From: Mobiluncus sp963511525 | GTDB taxonomy: Bacteria; Actinomycetota; Actinomycetes; Actinomycetales; Actinomycetaceae | Assembly (NCBI RefSeq): GCF_963511525.1 | Contig: NZ_CAUPIY010000006.1 | Coordinates: forward strand, 1-64,000 | Direction of reading: 5' to 3' | Length of the DNA stretch: 64,000 nt | Shown here: positions 1 to 11,600 of the stretch, in pieces | Layout of the letters: each line of letters starts with the position of its first letter | Position numbering within the stretch: position 1 is the stretch's first letter | The notes under the pieces: generated by a model | The model's database searches: none | What the model saw: only the letters and a program-made list of their open reading frames with translations | Told to the model about the DNA's origin: nothing | Program-made: the position numbers and the translations under genes

Positions 1-70
1 CCTTACACCGCAAAGAAAAACCCGAAATAAAGACACACAAAATGTTACTTAACCCAGATTTCGGGCATAC

Positions 71-106
71 AAAAGGACGCCCACTTTGTATCAAAATGAG
101 CGTCCC
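71..106 (-). terminator. Probable terminator after tRNA-Ala
   Basis: Read on the minus strand, a GGACGC/GCGTCC stem (75-80 with 100-105) with a loop of about 19 nt is followed directly by a TTTT run. It lies just downstream of the tRNA-Ala 3' end and is the natural stop for the two-tRNA transcript. The long loop makes this a moderate call. Confidence 0.5.
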
Positions 107-111
107 TTCAG

Positions 112-184
112 TGGAGCTAGGGGGACTCGAACCCCCGACCCTCTGCTTGCAAAGCAGATACGCTACCAGCTGCGCTATAGCCCC
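112..184 (-). tRNA. tRNA-Ala (anticodon TGC)
   Basis: The minus strand folds as a 73-nt cloverleaf. The acceptor arm GGGGCTA pairs with TAGCTCC (one G-T), with discriminator A. The D-arm has the usual AGCNNNGTAGCG form, the anticodon stem TCTGC/GCAGA encloses loop TTTGCAA (anticodon TGC), and the T-arm is GGGGGTTCGAGTCCCCC. The CCA end is not encoded. It follows tRNA-Ile, the pair usually found near the actinobacterial replication origin. Confidence 0.97.
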
Positions 185-194
185 GTTTGTTATG

Positions 195-216
195 AAAAAA
201 CCCCGACTGTTCGGGG
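195..216 (-). terminator. Terminator-like hairpin between the tRNAs
   Basis: On the minus strand CCCCGA-ACAG-TCGGGG is followed by TTTTTT. The stem is 6 bp with a 4-nt loop and a good U tract, placed 4 nt after the 3' end of tRNA-Ile. It would terminate or attenuate transcription before tRNA-Ala. Confidence 0.75.
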
Positions 217-220
217 TTGG

Positions 221-294
221 TGGGCCTAGCTGGGCTCGAACCAGCGACCTCAGTCTTATCAGGACTGCGCTCTAACCAACTGAGCTATAGGCCC
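221..294 (-). tRNA. tRNA-Ile (anticodon GAT)
   Basis: The minus strand gives a 74-nt cloverleaf. Acceptor GGGCCTA pairs with TAGGCCC, discriminator A. Anticodon stem CAGTC/GACTG encloses CTGATAA, so the anticodon is GAT. The T-arm carries GGTTCGAGCC. It is the upstream member of the Ile-Ala tRNA pair. Confidence 0.97.
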
Positions 295-370
295 TTTGGG
301 CACCAGAAGATACTACCCGAACCCGCTATCTTGCGCAAATTCGCGGGGTATGCGGGGGTACGCACCGGTA

Positions 371-495
371 TGTGCTGACGATGTCACAAGCGCGGTGGGT
401 TGCATTGGGTTTTCACAAGCGCGGCGGGCCCGGCATGAGTTGCGGTTCTCACAAGCGGGGTGGTTACAGCGTGGGTGTCTCCGCCAGGGCTGGTG
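371..495. repeat. Direct repeat copy 1 (about 125 bp)
   Basis: This segment is repeated at 889-1014 with roughly ten mismatches and one single-base indel. Each copy contains three internal degenerate subunits of the form TCACAAGCGSGGYGG. The two copies bracket the small ribbon-helix-helix gene at 606-866. The rest of 295-605 holds no convincing gene. Confidence 0.85.
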
Positions 496-605
496 GTGTC
501 ACAAGCCACGTCTCACTGTGAAAATGCCTTGCACGCTTTAGTAATACAATATATGTCATACGTAATGGCAACCAGGAAAACATTGAGAGAGGTAGGGCTG
601 GAAAA

Positions 606-866
606 ATGAATTGGACTGCGGCAAACGGCACGACCTACAGCGATGAACAAATCGAGCAATGGGCCACCGCCCAAGAGACCGAACCCGAGTACACGGGCTC
701 GCATCTCGCCCCCTCCAAGCCCGGTAGGCCCGTTACCATCGGAAAAAACGCCCAACCTTTCACGATTCGGTTGGACGAAGCCCGGAGAAACAAAATAACC
801 GCCTTGGCCAAAAAAATGAACACCACTCCCAGCGGTCTGGTGCGCGACCTCATCGACGCTATGTAA
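606..866 (+). CDS. Ribbon-helix-helix (CopG-like) DNA-binding protein, possible orphan antitoxin
   Basis: This 86-residue protein ends in a compact ribbon-helix-helix candidate. Residues ~55-86 show a beta strand (PFTIRLDEA), then two helices, the second ending TPSGLVRDLIDAM. Such proteins bind DNA as dimers and are often antitoxins or plasmid-type repressors. The N-terminal ~50 residues (hydrophilic, GRPVTIG linker) resemble the variable leader of actinobacterial RHH antitoxins. A GAGAGAGG purine-rich site lies upstream of ATG 606. No toxin-like reading frame is found on either side: both flanks are copies of a ~125-bp direct repeat. It may be a relic or a solo regulator. The RHH class is likely; the antitoxin role is inference. 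Confidence 0.65.
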   Translation: MNWTAANGTTYSDEQIEQWATAQETEPEYTGSHLAPSKPGRPVTIGKNAQPFTIRLDEARRNKITALAKKMNTTPSGLVRDLIDAM

Positions 867-888
867 CCGGAGCTACCTCGCGCTGGGG

Positions 889-1014
889 TGTGCTGACGAT
901 GTCACAAGCGCGGTGGGTTGCGTTGGGGTTCTCACAGGCGCGGCGGGCCCGGCATGTGTTGCGGTTCTCACAAGCGGGGTGGTTACAGCGTGGGTGTCTC
1001 CGCCTGGGCTGGTG
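889..1014. repeat. Direct repeat copy 2 (about 126 bp)
   Basis: Second copy of the repeat at 371-495, in the same orientation, beginning 22 bases after the stop of the ribbon-helix-helix gene. The shared block starts TGTGCTGACGATGTCACAAG and ends GGGCTGGTG. The remainder of 867-1182 holds no gene that I can support. Confidence 0.85.
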
Positions 1015-1052
1015 ACGTAACAACGGGCTGGGCGTCCGCGTTGGCGACCTGA

Positions 1053-1146
1053 CTCGGCAAATAAAGTCCGCCAACTAGCGTGGATCTGCGTCACCCGGTG
1101 TGGACCGCTCGGCCAACCGTTCCGGCTCGGCCAATAAAGTCCGTCA
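1053..1146. repeat. Pair of short direct repeats
   Basis: A 21-bp motif, CTCGGCAAATAAAGTCCGCCA, reads from 1053 to 1073 with its last base omitted here from no copy; a near copy (19 of 21 positions, differing at positions 7 and 18) lies at 1126-1146. Both are downstream of the 3' end of the YbaK-like gene, in non-coding DNA. Function unknown. Confidence 0.5.
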
Positions 1147-1182
1147 GCCGACTAAACCAAGCTGCGAAGCCGGAGGGCGGAA

Positions 1183-1668
1183 TTACACTTCCACCAGATG
1201 GTATGCAATCCCCAGCTCGTCATAGAGCCGCAGGAAATCCTGGGTCCCCAGGAACAGGGTGGCGCGGTTGTCGCCCGGATGGAAGGTGAAAATTTCCTCC
1301 TGCATCATGGCTTTGTCCAGGTAGAGCGCGACCGAACGGTGGCCGGGGTCAATCATGCCGAGGGGCGAGACGACTCCCGGTTCCAGGCCGAGGGTCTGAG
1401 CCAGCAGCTCTCCGGACCCGAACGAGAGGCGGCTTTCCCCGACTTCGCCGGCAAAACCTTTCAGGTCAATCTGTTTATACTCGTCTGTAATTAAAAGGTA
1501 TGTGCGGGTCTTTTTGCGGTTGGTCAGGAACAGGCTCTTGGTGCGCACACCCTCGTGGCCCTCGATATATTCGTCCGCCAGCTCGATGGTCGTGGCCGGC
1601 GGGTGTTCCACCAGCTTGTATTCGACGCCGTGTTCCTGCAGGGTTTCCAGTATCTTGCTGCGTTCCAT
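1183..1668 (-). CDS. YbaK/ProX-type aminoacyl-tRNA deacylase
   Basis: This 161-residue protein belongs to the YbaK/aminoacyl-tRNA synthetase-associated domain superfamily, which hydrolyses mischarged tRNA (for example Ala- or Cys-tRNA-Pro) in the cytoplasm. Seen features are the N-terminal VEHPPATTIELA segment, the TKSLFLTNRKK strand with the conserved lysine, the VSPLGMID turn and the C-terminal FHPGDNRATLFL stretch. These fit the PrdX/ProXp-ala branch rather than classical YbaK. Length equals a whole single-domain protein. The start at 1668 has a GAGGAAC ribosome site 4 nt upstream. It is a stand-alone gene. Substrate specificity cannot be read from the sequence. Confidence 0.85.
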   Translation of the reverse strand: MERSKILETLQEHGVEYKLVEHPPATTIELADEYIEGHEGVRTKSLFLTNRKKTRTYLLITDEYKQIDLKGFAGEVGESRLSFGSGELLAQTLGLEPGVVSPLGMIDPGHRSVALYLDKAMMQEEIFTFHPGDNRATLFLGTQDFLRLYDELGIAYHLVEV

Positions 1669-1706
1669 AGGTTCCTCGGTCTGGTGTGATGCCCGGTGTG
1701 AGGGTG

Positions 1707-1737
1707 AAAAAAAGACCCACCGGTTTGCGGCGGGTCT
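1707..1737 (-). terminator. Rho-independent terminator of the 61-residue peptide gene
   Basis: On the minus strand the stem AGACCCGCC/GGTGGGTCT (one G-T pair) with a 7-nt loop is followed by TTTTTTT. It lies 20 bases downstream of the stop codon at 1758, which supports the small upstream reading frame as a real transcription unit. Confidence 0.85.
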
Positions 1738-1757
1738 AAAGGCTTTTGCTCACTGTT

Positions 1758-1943
1758 CTAATCAGCGCTGACCTCTACCATGACCTGTTCGTAGTCGCCG
1801 TAGGAGATTTCTACGGGCTGTACTTGAGTGTTTCCGGTCGTGCTGGATTCGTGGTCGGCAGCCTGAGCAGGCAACAGGGTGCTCAAAGCCACCACCAGGG
1901 CGAGCGCCACGGCGGCCATCATGCCCTTCTTTTGTGTCTGCAT
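1758..1943 (-). CDS. Small secreted protein, unknown function (61 aa)
   Basis: The N-terminus is a clear Sec signal peptide: a basic start (MQTQKKG), a hydrophobic core (MMAAVALALVVALSTLLP) and an AQA-A cleavage site near residue 28. The mature part would be only ~33 residues, acidic and without cysteines. A GGAGG site lies 5 nt before the ATG at 1943, and a strong terminator follows the stop, so the gene is probably real despite its size. I recognise no family. It could be a secreted peptide or a small wall-associated protein. Confidence 0.7.
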   Translation of the reverse strand: MQTQKKGMMAAVALALVVALSTLLPAQAADHESSTTGNTQVQPVEISYGDYEQVMVEVSAD

Positions 1944-2688
1944 GGTTCCTCCAGATTCAATCCTCGCGGTCAGTTGATTACGGACAAGTCCAGCATCAAC
2001 GCCGCTATACAGTTAACTATACCCTATTTTCAGGAAATTACAAGTGCTTTTTTCAAATTCTTTCACCGAGTTTTTTCGCGGTTTTCCGGGGGTTTCCATT
2101 CAAAACATATGGTCTCTCCGTTTCACTATGTGAAACTCGACACCCTGAGGCTTAAGGAATCCTGAAAATGTTTGGTCGGTTTTGGTGGTCGCGGCGGCGA
2201 GTTTCTGGGTTCAGGTGTTAGAGGTGTTTTCACAAGGTCGGTGCGGCAGCGCCGGTGCTCTTGGTCTGTTTTTGCGGGCAAAAGCGCCGTTGGAGGGTGC
2301 TACTCTCAGGTTCGAATTCGATTTTTAAGGTTATTTTCAGGTTCGCGACAAAAACTGTGGAGATTTGCAGAAAACCGCCGTTTTTACTGTTTATTTGCCG
2401 TTTTGCTAGCTCGGGTTGAGGTGACAAACTCAGCTTTGTATTCTTAGAGAGCGCTGAAAACTGCCGCTAATTTTCGCGAAATTTGCCCTGTTAAGCTGAG
2501 TTTTCCTAAAGGAAAACGGGGGTTTGCCGAACGCCCCTGGAGTGATAGTTAGATTGTCAGCACAATCCTGGAAAGACTCTTGGAGATAGCTGGGAAACCT
2601 GGTATTCTTATCACTGTATATAAGCAGGTGAAGTGTCCCCAAAAGGGCTAAAACCGAAGAAATGGCTAACAAATGGAGGTATTTGAGC
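1944..2688. other. Gene-free upstream region of the giant adhesin (745 bp)
   Basis: No reading frame here has a credible ribosome site or protein-like composition. The stretch is A/T-richer than its surroundings with several T runs (for example around 2050-2085). It holds a perfect palindrome at 2500-2517, the palindrome TTCGCGAA at 2474-2481, and a -10-like TATATAA at 2617-2623 without an obvious -35 partner. It probably contains the promoter and control sites of the adhesin gene. Confidence 0.55.
2500..2517. promoter_or_regulatory. Palindrome, possible operator upstream of the adhesin gene
   Basis: GTTTTCCTAAAGGAAAAC has perfect 7-bp arms around a TAAA centre. It lies 172 bases upstream of the preferred start codon (2689) and ~100 bases upstream of a -10-like TATATAA. 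No U tract follows, so an operator is more likely than a terminator. Confidence 0.4.
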
Positions 2689-5600
2689 ATGAGTGCTATA
2701 GCCAAGAAACCGCGGCAAAACCAGCCCGGAAAGCCCACTTTAGTGAGCTTTAAGCAACAGAATAAAAAGAGCCGAAACTGGACCGCGGGGTTGATTGCTT
2801 CAGCAATCGCCGTGGCGTGGGCCGTTGGCGGCTTGGTGATGCCTTCCTTGGCGGCGACTCCGAACGCCATGGCTTCGGTTCATCCAACGGTGAACGTTTC
2901 GCCCGATGCAAACTTTAATGTCGGTTCCAACGGTAATGTGCGCTACAGGTTGGCATATACCGGACAGTTGTTCTCGACTAAAGACCCGCAGGAAGCTGCG
3001 GCGCACTACGGCGAGACAGCCCAGGTCGGGGATTTCACAGCTCACTACCTGCCCAAAGAGTGTATTACCAAGGCCACAAAAGTCGACAGGAACGGCACCC
3101 CATTCTGGGATGGTTATGATGCCCTGGATCAAGTCGCGCCTGACCGTGGCATTATTGCAAAAACTAAAATTGCTTCTACCACTGAGAAAGGTTTTGGCGC
3201 GTGGGTAATCTTCCCCGGTAGTTCCTCCACTACGCTACCTTTTAACCCCTCAGGATCTTCCAGCCAGGCGGCTTCCTCCAGCCGTTCTGCTGTTTCCGCT
3301 GTTGACCCTGAGGAAGATGAGGATACTTTCACCCTGAACTTAGAACCCATCGAAGGCGAAGCGATGGCAGCGGCTGGCGCTCCTGCAGATACGGGTGCGA
3401 CTCAGGCGCGTATTTTTGCTCAGACTTCCGACCCCTCCAGCGACCCGGGTACCTCCACCGCGTCCACCGGTTCCACCACTGCTCCGCAGTTGCCTGCCAG
3501 CCCGCAGGAATCGGTTGAGCCTGCTCCTCAAACTTCGGAACCCTCAGCGGAGCCATCAACTCCGGTGGCTGGTCCAAATAAGGCGCCGTCCGCCACCCCG
3601 TCCGCAACGGTTACTTCCGGCGCGGTTCCTTTCGCTTACAAATTTGAGCCCAGGATGAAAGAAATCAAGCTCAAGTTTGATCCCAGCGTGGACAAAGACA
3701 CCGCGATTGCCGCCTTTAATAAACAGGTCGATGACGCTAAGACAGATGTGTTGAATCAGCTGAAAGAGTTTATGAGTGGTAAGCCTTTTGATGATGCCAC
3801 CAAGGAAAAAATGGTGGATAACATCAACGCCCAGTTCGATAAACTGCGCAAACAGGGCCTGGACTGGTATGAGCAACAGTACAGCAAAGCTCCCAGCGCC
3901 TCTAAGTTCCCCGGCATTAAGGCTTGTGAAGAAAACGGACCTATCGTTCCCGTGGGTTCATTTATCTTGGTTAAGAACTGGACAGCCGACAAGAAAGGCC
4001 AATCGAATGTCTGGCAATGGGGGAAAAAGCATCGAAATGAAGGTACGGCAAATCATCCCGCAATTGATTTCCTGGCTCTGTATCCCAGCGATAATACGAA
4101 CTCTTTCAAAGTAGACGGACAGGCGAGTTTCTGCGTGGAGCCTTTCTATGGTTTCCAAACTGGCGGACACAAGATTTACACTGACCCTTCCAAATCCACA
4201 ATCTACTGGGCTAAAGATAACCCTGAGAAGGCAGAAACCGTTAAGGCCCTGGCTTGGCATTTCGCCAAGAATAGTAATGGCGCCAACTGGGGTCATTACC
4301 AGAACGCAATCTGGATGGTCATTTTTGGCATTACCGATAATGGGCGTGCCTGGAACCTTGACAAGATGTCATGGGGTGATGCGGGAGTTACCGATGTCAA
4401 ATCCCTCATTGAGCAAGCTCGTACTGCATACCAGAATCGCCCGGATGGCAATGTCATTAAAGCTCTGGAAACCATGCACCTCGACCAGGTGTCCCTGGAA
4501 CCGGCTAAAGACGGCACGTCTCTGTTGACCGTGCAGTTGAACGATTACGACCCGAACTCACCTGAAGGCCAGTACATTGGCGACCAGGTTTACCTCAAGG
4601 TGGAGGGTGCCACTGATCAAAATGGTAAACCCATCGAAAAGATTAGCTTGAAGGATGCGGTCAATGGGGTGACCCTGAAGATTGCCAATCAGAACGCGTT
4701 TAAGATTTACTTTACGGGTTCGGTAAAGGATGTCGAGAATCCTTACTTCATTGATAACCCGGATGGGCCTACCCAAGGTCAGGTCGTGGTGTTAAAGAAG
4801 AACCTCGATGTCTCCGGGCTACTGGAAGTATCTTGGACTCATGTTCCCGAACCGAAGCCTTTCATTTCCACCACCGCGAAGGTGAACGGCGCTGACTCGC
4901 TGCCCGGCGCGGAAACCGCCACGTTCTCCCGCGCGGATGAGGTCATCACCCTTACCGATGATGTGAAGTATGAGAACATTCCTACCGTCACCGGTAAGAT
5001 GTATCTGATTGGCAAACTTACAAAGGTTAGTGACAAAGTCACCACCAAGGTGTTCAGTCAGGAAGTCACTATTAGCGGTAGCGACACCTTGAAAGGTCTG
5101 TTCCCGTATCCGGTGAAGGCCTCCGAGGTTAAGGACGGCGACAAGTTCTATTACGAAGAAATCCTGGCGACTTCCGACCCGAAGTACGTTGGCGGCGGAC
5201 AGATCGATTCTGACTACGGCAAGCTCAACATCATCGCCCAGCACACCGGCGAGACCGCGGATCAGACCGTTAACATCGTTAAGAACAAGGCTCAGCTGAC
5301 CCTGACCAAGGCTGCTGACGGCGCTGCTGATAAAGCTAGCGGCAACGTGACCTTCCACGTCACTTGTGATGATGGAACGGATCAGACCCTCTACGCTCCG
5401 GCTAAGGGTGGCGCGGCCAACACGGATAGCACCAAGGCGGGAACGCCTAGCATCATTGAGGTGACCCCCGGAGACAAGTGCACTATCGAGGAAACCTACC
5501 GGTCCGCTCCGGTCAATATGTCCGTCGCTCCCAGTTGGTCTGCCACCAACGCCACTCAGGACGGCGATGCTGTAGCGACTACTGATGGTTATAAGGCCAC

Positions 5601-8600
5601 GTTCGTGATGGGTCAAGCTGGTGACATCAGTGTCATTGCGACCAACACCTATCAGGAAAAGACTGGCAACTTCAAGGTTACGAAGATTGTCCAGGGTTAC
5701 GACAAGGATGCCGCGGCGGCGAATGCCAACAAAGGCGGCAAGTTCGAGTTCACCTACACCTGTGATAACGGTGTGGCTGGCGGAAGTTTCTCGCTTCCCG
5801 AGGATGCCGCTACCGACACGGATAGCAACCCGTGGACTTATGAAGTCAAGGGTCTGCCGGTCGGCACCAAGTGTACCGTTACCGAAACCAAGCCGACCGC
5901 TCCGGAAGGCTACAACGTAGTCGTCAAGAACACGAATGCTGCGGGTACGACCACTGAGTCGGACACGGTTGCGGTGAAACCGATTCAGGATGGCTCCACC
6001 CACGGGGTTGCCTTTACCAACTACTACCAGCCCGCCGACGCGGCCTTCAGCCTGCAAAAGGTGGCCAAGTACGTCAATGGGGATAAGGGCAATGTTGACG
6101 GTAACTTCTCGCTGAGCTATGTGTGCGAAGGCACGACCGGGAAACCAGTCAGTGGCAATGAGATTGTCCCTGCTAATGGCGCTCCGGTGGCCGTCAAGTC
6201 TGGCATTAAAGCCGGCATGACCTGCACCATTAAAGAAGATACGAACAGCACCAAGGTGACTGGGGCTAACTTTAAGTCCTTGACCTTTGGGCAAACCGGA
6301 TTGTTGCCAGCCGACATCTTGGAAAACTCCGCTGCTGGATTCAAGTTCAAGGTTCCGACCAACGGCGCAACTGTTGTGGTGACGGCGACGAACCTCTACG
6401 AACACAAGATGGGTTCGTTCAAGCTGACCAAGACGGTTAAGGCTGACGGTGCGAACCCGCTGAAGGACAAGGCTTTCGCGTTCCGTGTCACCTGCGGTGA
6501 TGAGGATCCGATTACCTTTAGCCTGAAGAACGGCGAGACCTGGACTTCGAAGTCCTACTTGGCAGATACCGAGTGCATGATTCACGAGGACAACCCGTCC
6601 ACCCCGGCTGCTACCAGCACGGTTGAGTACACCAATGCTCAGTCGCTCGGTGGAGACGACGCCAAGGTAGTCATCAAGGAAGGCGAAAAGCCCGCGGTGA
6701 GCGTTACCGCCGAGAACACGGTGAAAGCAAACTACGGCAAGTTCTCTGTCACCAAGAGTGTTGACGGCGACGCCAAGGCCGAAGCCACCAGTTTTGCTTT
6801 TGATTACAAGTGTAACGATGATGCTAAGACCAACGGCACCCTGGACTTGAAGGCTGGGGAAACCAAGACCGTTGACAACATCTTGGTCGGCACCACCTGC
6901 TACATCAAGGAAAAGCCGGTAGAGATTGACGGCGTCACCGTCACCCCGTCTTGGGTGACGGACCTCGCCAACGCCACCGGCACTAACGCTGGCTTCAAGC
7001 AGTTCACCATTCCCGAACAAAAGGATGGCAAGGCTCAGGTGTTGAAGCTGGAAGCTAAGAACACCTTGGATTACGACAAGGCGAGCTTCACCATTAAGAA
7101 GGTCGTCCAGGGCGGAGCCACCTTCAAGCCCGATGCCACCTTTAAGTTCACTTATTCTTGTAAGGCCCCGAACGGTAAGACCTACACTCAGGCCACTCCG
7201 TTTGGCTCCCAGGCCAAGGCTGACTTCATCGAAGTAGCCCCCGGTCAGGAATCGGCAGCGATTGTGGTGCCGAAGGACTCCAAGTGTTCCGTGGCTGAGC
7301 CGAAGACTCAACTGGACGCCACCAACAAACAGCTGGTGAATGATCTGAACGCGAACCCGTTGAAGTATGTGTCGACCTCGTTCGTTCCGGCAGGTAAGGA
7401 CCTGGCGTCCGGTGAACAGACTGTGACTCAAGGCAACGTCTTCCAGTTCGCCGCTACCAACGTTTACACCGAAAAGATGACCGGCTTTAAGTTCTACAAG
7501 GCCGCCCTCACCGGTAACAACGCTGGTAACCACACTGAACAGTTCTACTTCAACTACTCCTGCCAGACCCCGGCCGGAGCGGTTAAGAACGGTGTCGGTT
7601 ACGACCTGAGCGTCGGCAGCGACCCGGTCACGGTCGAGAAACTCCCCGTAGGCACCAAGTGTGTCGTGTGGGAGAAACCGGTAGTGGCAAAGGCTAACGA
7701 AAAGCCCACAACCAAGTGGACCGTTGGCTCCGCTGACCCGGTTGACGGCAAGGAAGTCAAGCCTTTCGATACCAATGCGAGTGCCCAACCCAACGGCGTG
7801 GCCTTCACCGTGGATAAGGAAGACGAAGCGCTGATGATTGGCGCCACCAACGACTTCACGGTGCCCGACACCAAGCTGGTGGTCAGCAAGACCGTCGTGG
7901 CTGGTAAGAACACCAACGTTGGCTCTAAGGAGGTCAAGCTCTCGGCTACTTGTAAGTACCCGACTGATAACGCCGACCACGTCATCATGGACGGCAAGAC
8001 CTTTAAGAATACTGACAAGGCCGAGTTCACCACTGATGTGAACGGCGTGAAGATTCCGGTCGGTGCGACCTGTACCATCACCGAATCTGCAGACAGCGCG
8101 AAGGTGGCCGGACACATCTGGACCGTGGAGATGAAGGAAGGCGAAAACAGCATTTCCAAGACCGCCACCGGTTCCGTGACCCTGGGCACCACCGACGGTA
8201 AGACTGTTGAGGTCATCAACACTTACACGCGCGAGCTGGGCAAGTTCAAGATTATCAAGGCGGTTACTGCCGCCAAGAACATCACGGTGAAGGAGTCTTA
8301 TGACTTTACCTACACCTGTGCTGACCCGAACGATGACACCCAAAAGGTGGAAGGCAAGGTAAAGGAAGTCACCGATAAGGGCTACAAGTTCGCAGAGAAC
8401 ATCCCTGTCGGTTACAAGTGCCACATCACCGAGGATCAGGCCGGTGCAAAGACTGAGGAAGGCTCGACCCTGTCGGCTACTCTGTCGAAGAACGACTTCG
8501 TAGTAGACAAGGACAACGTCGTTGAGGTCAACGTGACCAACACCTACTCCAAGGCGAACGGCAAGTTCAGCGTCACGAAAGCGATTGCCGCTGACTCCAC

Positions 8601-11600
8601 CGCCTCGATTACCAACGGCTCATACAACTTCGAGTACTGGTGTGTGACCCCGGACGAATCCAAGATTGGTACCCAGGATGCCCCCATCAAGTTCAACGTT
8701 GAGGCGGGCAAGACCTGGACTTCCGGGGATATTCCGACCGGTTCCAAGTGTTCCATCCGCGAGGTCACCCCGAGTGGTAATACCGCTGGCATAGCTGCCG
8801 AAGTGTCCTGGTCCTTGAATGAATCTACGACCACGAAGGGCGTAGAGCCGACTCCTTACACTGCAGTCGGCGCTAAGGGTAACTTTGTGTTCGGTGCCGA
8901 AGGTACTACCGCCGGCAAGTTCACTATCGGCAAGGACGGTTCCGTAACCAACCTGACTGCTACGAACAAGTTGACCTACAAGGAAGTCAAGCTGTCGCTG
9001 CAGAAGGTGGCGGAAGCCACTTCGGCACACGGCAGACTCGACTACTCCGTGGATAACTTCAACATGAGGCAGAATTACAACGAGTACTACCGCTACATGA
9101 ACCGCGACTTCGTGAATATGCACGTCACCTGCAAGAGTGGCGATAACACGGTTGTCGATAAGACAGTCAAGGTTGATGTCAACGGCAACGTTCTCGACTT
9201 TGGCACGGTGCCTTACAACTCGAAGTGTACGGTAGCGGAGCTGGACGATGAGAGCTTTAACGATAAGAACGCTCTCCAGTACGGCGGCTGGCGTCACAAG
9301 GCTGAAATTTCAGCCACTGATGCCAACGGCAAGGCTCTGGCCACCCCGGTTAAGTACGCCTTTGATATGTTGCAGCCTGATGGAGAAAAGGCCGCTATCA
9401 CCTTCGATGTCACTTCCGAAGCCAACGTCTCCGTGAAGATGCTCAACCGGTGGGATTGCTACGCCAGCATTGAAACTGACTTGGATGCTCCTGACCAACA
9501 GGCTACTGCTGACGGTCACCGCATCTTCCAAGACGGCATCAAGGTAATCGATGTTAAGCCTGGTCAAGATCGGGTTAAACTGACCGATAAAGTTACCTTG
9601 AAGAATGTCACTCCGGGCAAGACTTACACGATTGTGGAGCGTTTGTACTCCACCAGCCAGGCCGGACAAACGGGTCTCTTCTATGACGGGTACCTCCCTT
9701 GGAAGAGCGAAAATGGAGCCAATTGGGATTATTACGCTGAGGAAGTGACTGTTCCCTCAGGGGCAACTGATTTCACTAAGGAAATTTCCTTCACGATTCC
9801 GGTTGAATTACTGAAGGAACACCCCGAAGGTATCGCCGCTGGCATTATGGTGTTCAACGGTGGAAACCCGATGCAGCTGAATCAGTGCACAAGGTGCTTG
9901 GCCTATGGTTCTGAGCTGACGCTACCGAAGGCTCAATCCATCATCCCGCGGTGGTCACCGGATATGTGGACTATCGCCTTCGACAGGACGACCAATTCGC
10001 GCGTCTTGTCTACGAACAAAGAGACTGTACCGACACAGAAACAGAATCTGACTGATAATCTCACGTACACCAGGGTTCCTGCAGGTGATTACGTCCTGTA
10101 TGGCCGCTTGGTGCAGACGGATGATACCAGCAAGTCTGTAGTGGACAATGCCAAGACGATTACTGTTCCGGGTGGACAGAAATTCTTTGGCAAGAATCGT
10201 GTAGATAACGAGTTCACCCTGCAGACCGCTAACCTGACTCCCGGTGCCACATATGTGATGTTCGAATATATGTTGCCGAAGGATACGGATACTAACAGCC
10301 TCGCGGGCAAGACCCCGGCTGAACTGCAGGATATGTCTAAGGCAGCAAACCTGCCCTTCCACGCGGATGTAAAGGACATCTGCCAGAAGCTGTACACGCC
10401 GAAGTTAAAGACGACCGCTTCGATTGACAAGCCTGTGACGCCGGCCGTTGCGGACGACGCGACGGTTACTGTCAAGGATGTGGTCAAGTGGACCAACCTC
10501 GCCGGAGGTCGGACCTACACCCTGACCGGTACCTTGCATGTCAAGGATGCTTACGGAAACGATGCTGGTGCGCTCAACGATCCGGGCGCAACCGCAACCA
10601 AGACCTTCACGGTCGACGGTCCGCGCGATGCCCTTGTCAAAGAGGGTGAGGTCGAACTGACCTTTACCGTCAAGGCTAAGTCCCTAAAGACCCAAACAGT
10701 TGTGGCCTTTGAGGAAGTCAAGGATGGCGATGTAGTCGTAGCGACTCACTCCGATATCACCGATGAGGATCAGACGGTTTACAGCCCGTCAATCGGCACA
10801 ACCGCGAGCGTCGAGGGCGGTGCTGCTGAGGCTGAGGGTGCTCGTGCCGCAACCGTTGACATGACTAACGCCAAGCCGGTAAAGGATTCCAAGACTAAGG
10901 AACTCTCCGGCGTAGTCGTGAACGATAAGGTTGCCTACAACTCCATCGCTCCGGGCGAGTACATCATGTACGGCCAGCTGATGAAGATTAACGGCAATAA
11001 CACCACGCAGGTTCAGACCACGTTTGAGCCGCTGAACATCGCCAAGGATGCTCCCGCCAACGGCACGATGAAACTCACCTTCCCAGGTGTGAAGGTCGTG
11101 AGTGGTGAGAAGTACGTAGTGTTCGAGAAACTCTACAAGGCGAGCGACTTCGACCAGACGGCCGGAAAGCCCACCAACCCGGAGGCTACCGTTGCTGAAC
11201 ACGCTAACCCGAAGGACGAAGCTCAGACCGTTTACGTCCCCGGCGTCACTACTGACGCGAAGGACGGCGACGGCGACAAGTACGTCGATCCGACCCAACC
11301 CATCAAGATCATTGATACCGTCACCGGTTCCGGCCTGATTCCGGGCAAGGAATACACCATTGACGGCGAGTTGATGATGGCCGACGCGGACGGCAATCCG
11401 GTTCACACCGGTGTGTTCAACAATGACGGAGACGTCAAGGTTGTTGCCGACGCGAATGGCAAGTTCCAGAAGGACCTCACTTTCGAGATGAGCGTGGACA
11501 AGGCCAAGGAGCTGGGTCTGTGGGTTGACGAAAACGGCCAGCCCACCCCGACGGGCAAGGATCTGGTGGTCTTTGAAAACCTGAAGCTGAACGGCAAGCC

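Noticed and set aside
867..1182. A toxin gene partner for the ribbon-helix-helix protein
   Set aside because: Frames here are Arg/Pro/His-rich without a ribosome site and are formed by the direct repeat. No toxin family is recognisable on either side.
2172..2447. A 91-codon frame before the adhesin gene
   Set aside because: No ribosome site, a Gly/Arg/Phe-rich translation without protein-like pattern, and an overlapping opposite frame of similar quality.
4819..8424. A 1201-codon open frame on the minus strand within the adhesin gene
   Set aside because: It mirrors the biased codon set of the plus-strand repeats, has no ribosome site, and its translation looks like complement of the repeat. 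The same holds for 10789-12453, 12469-14001 and 14923-17679.
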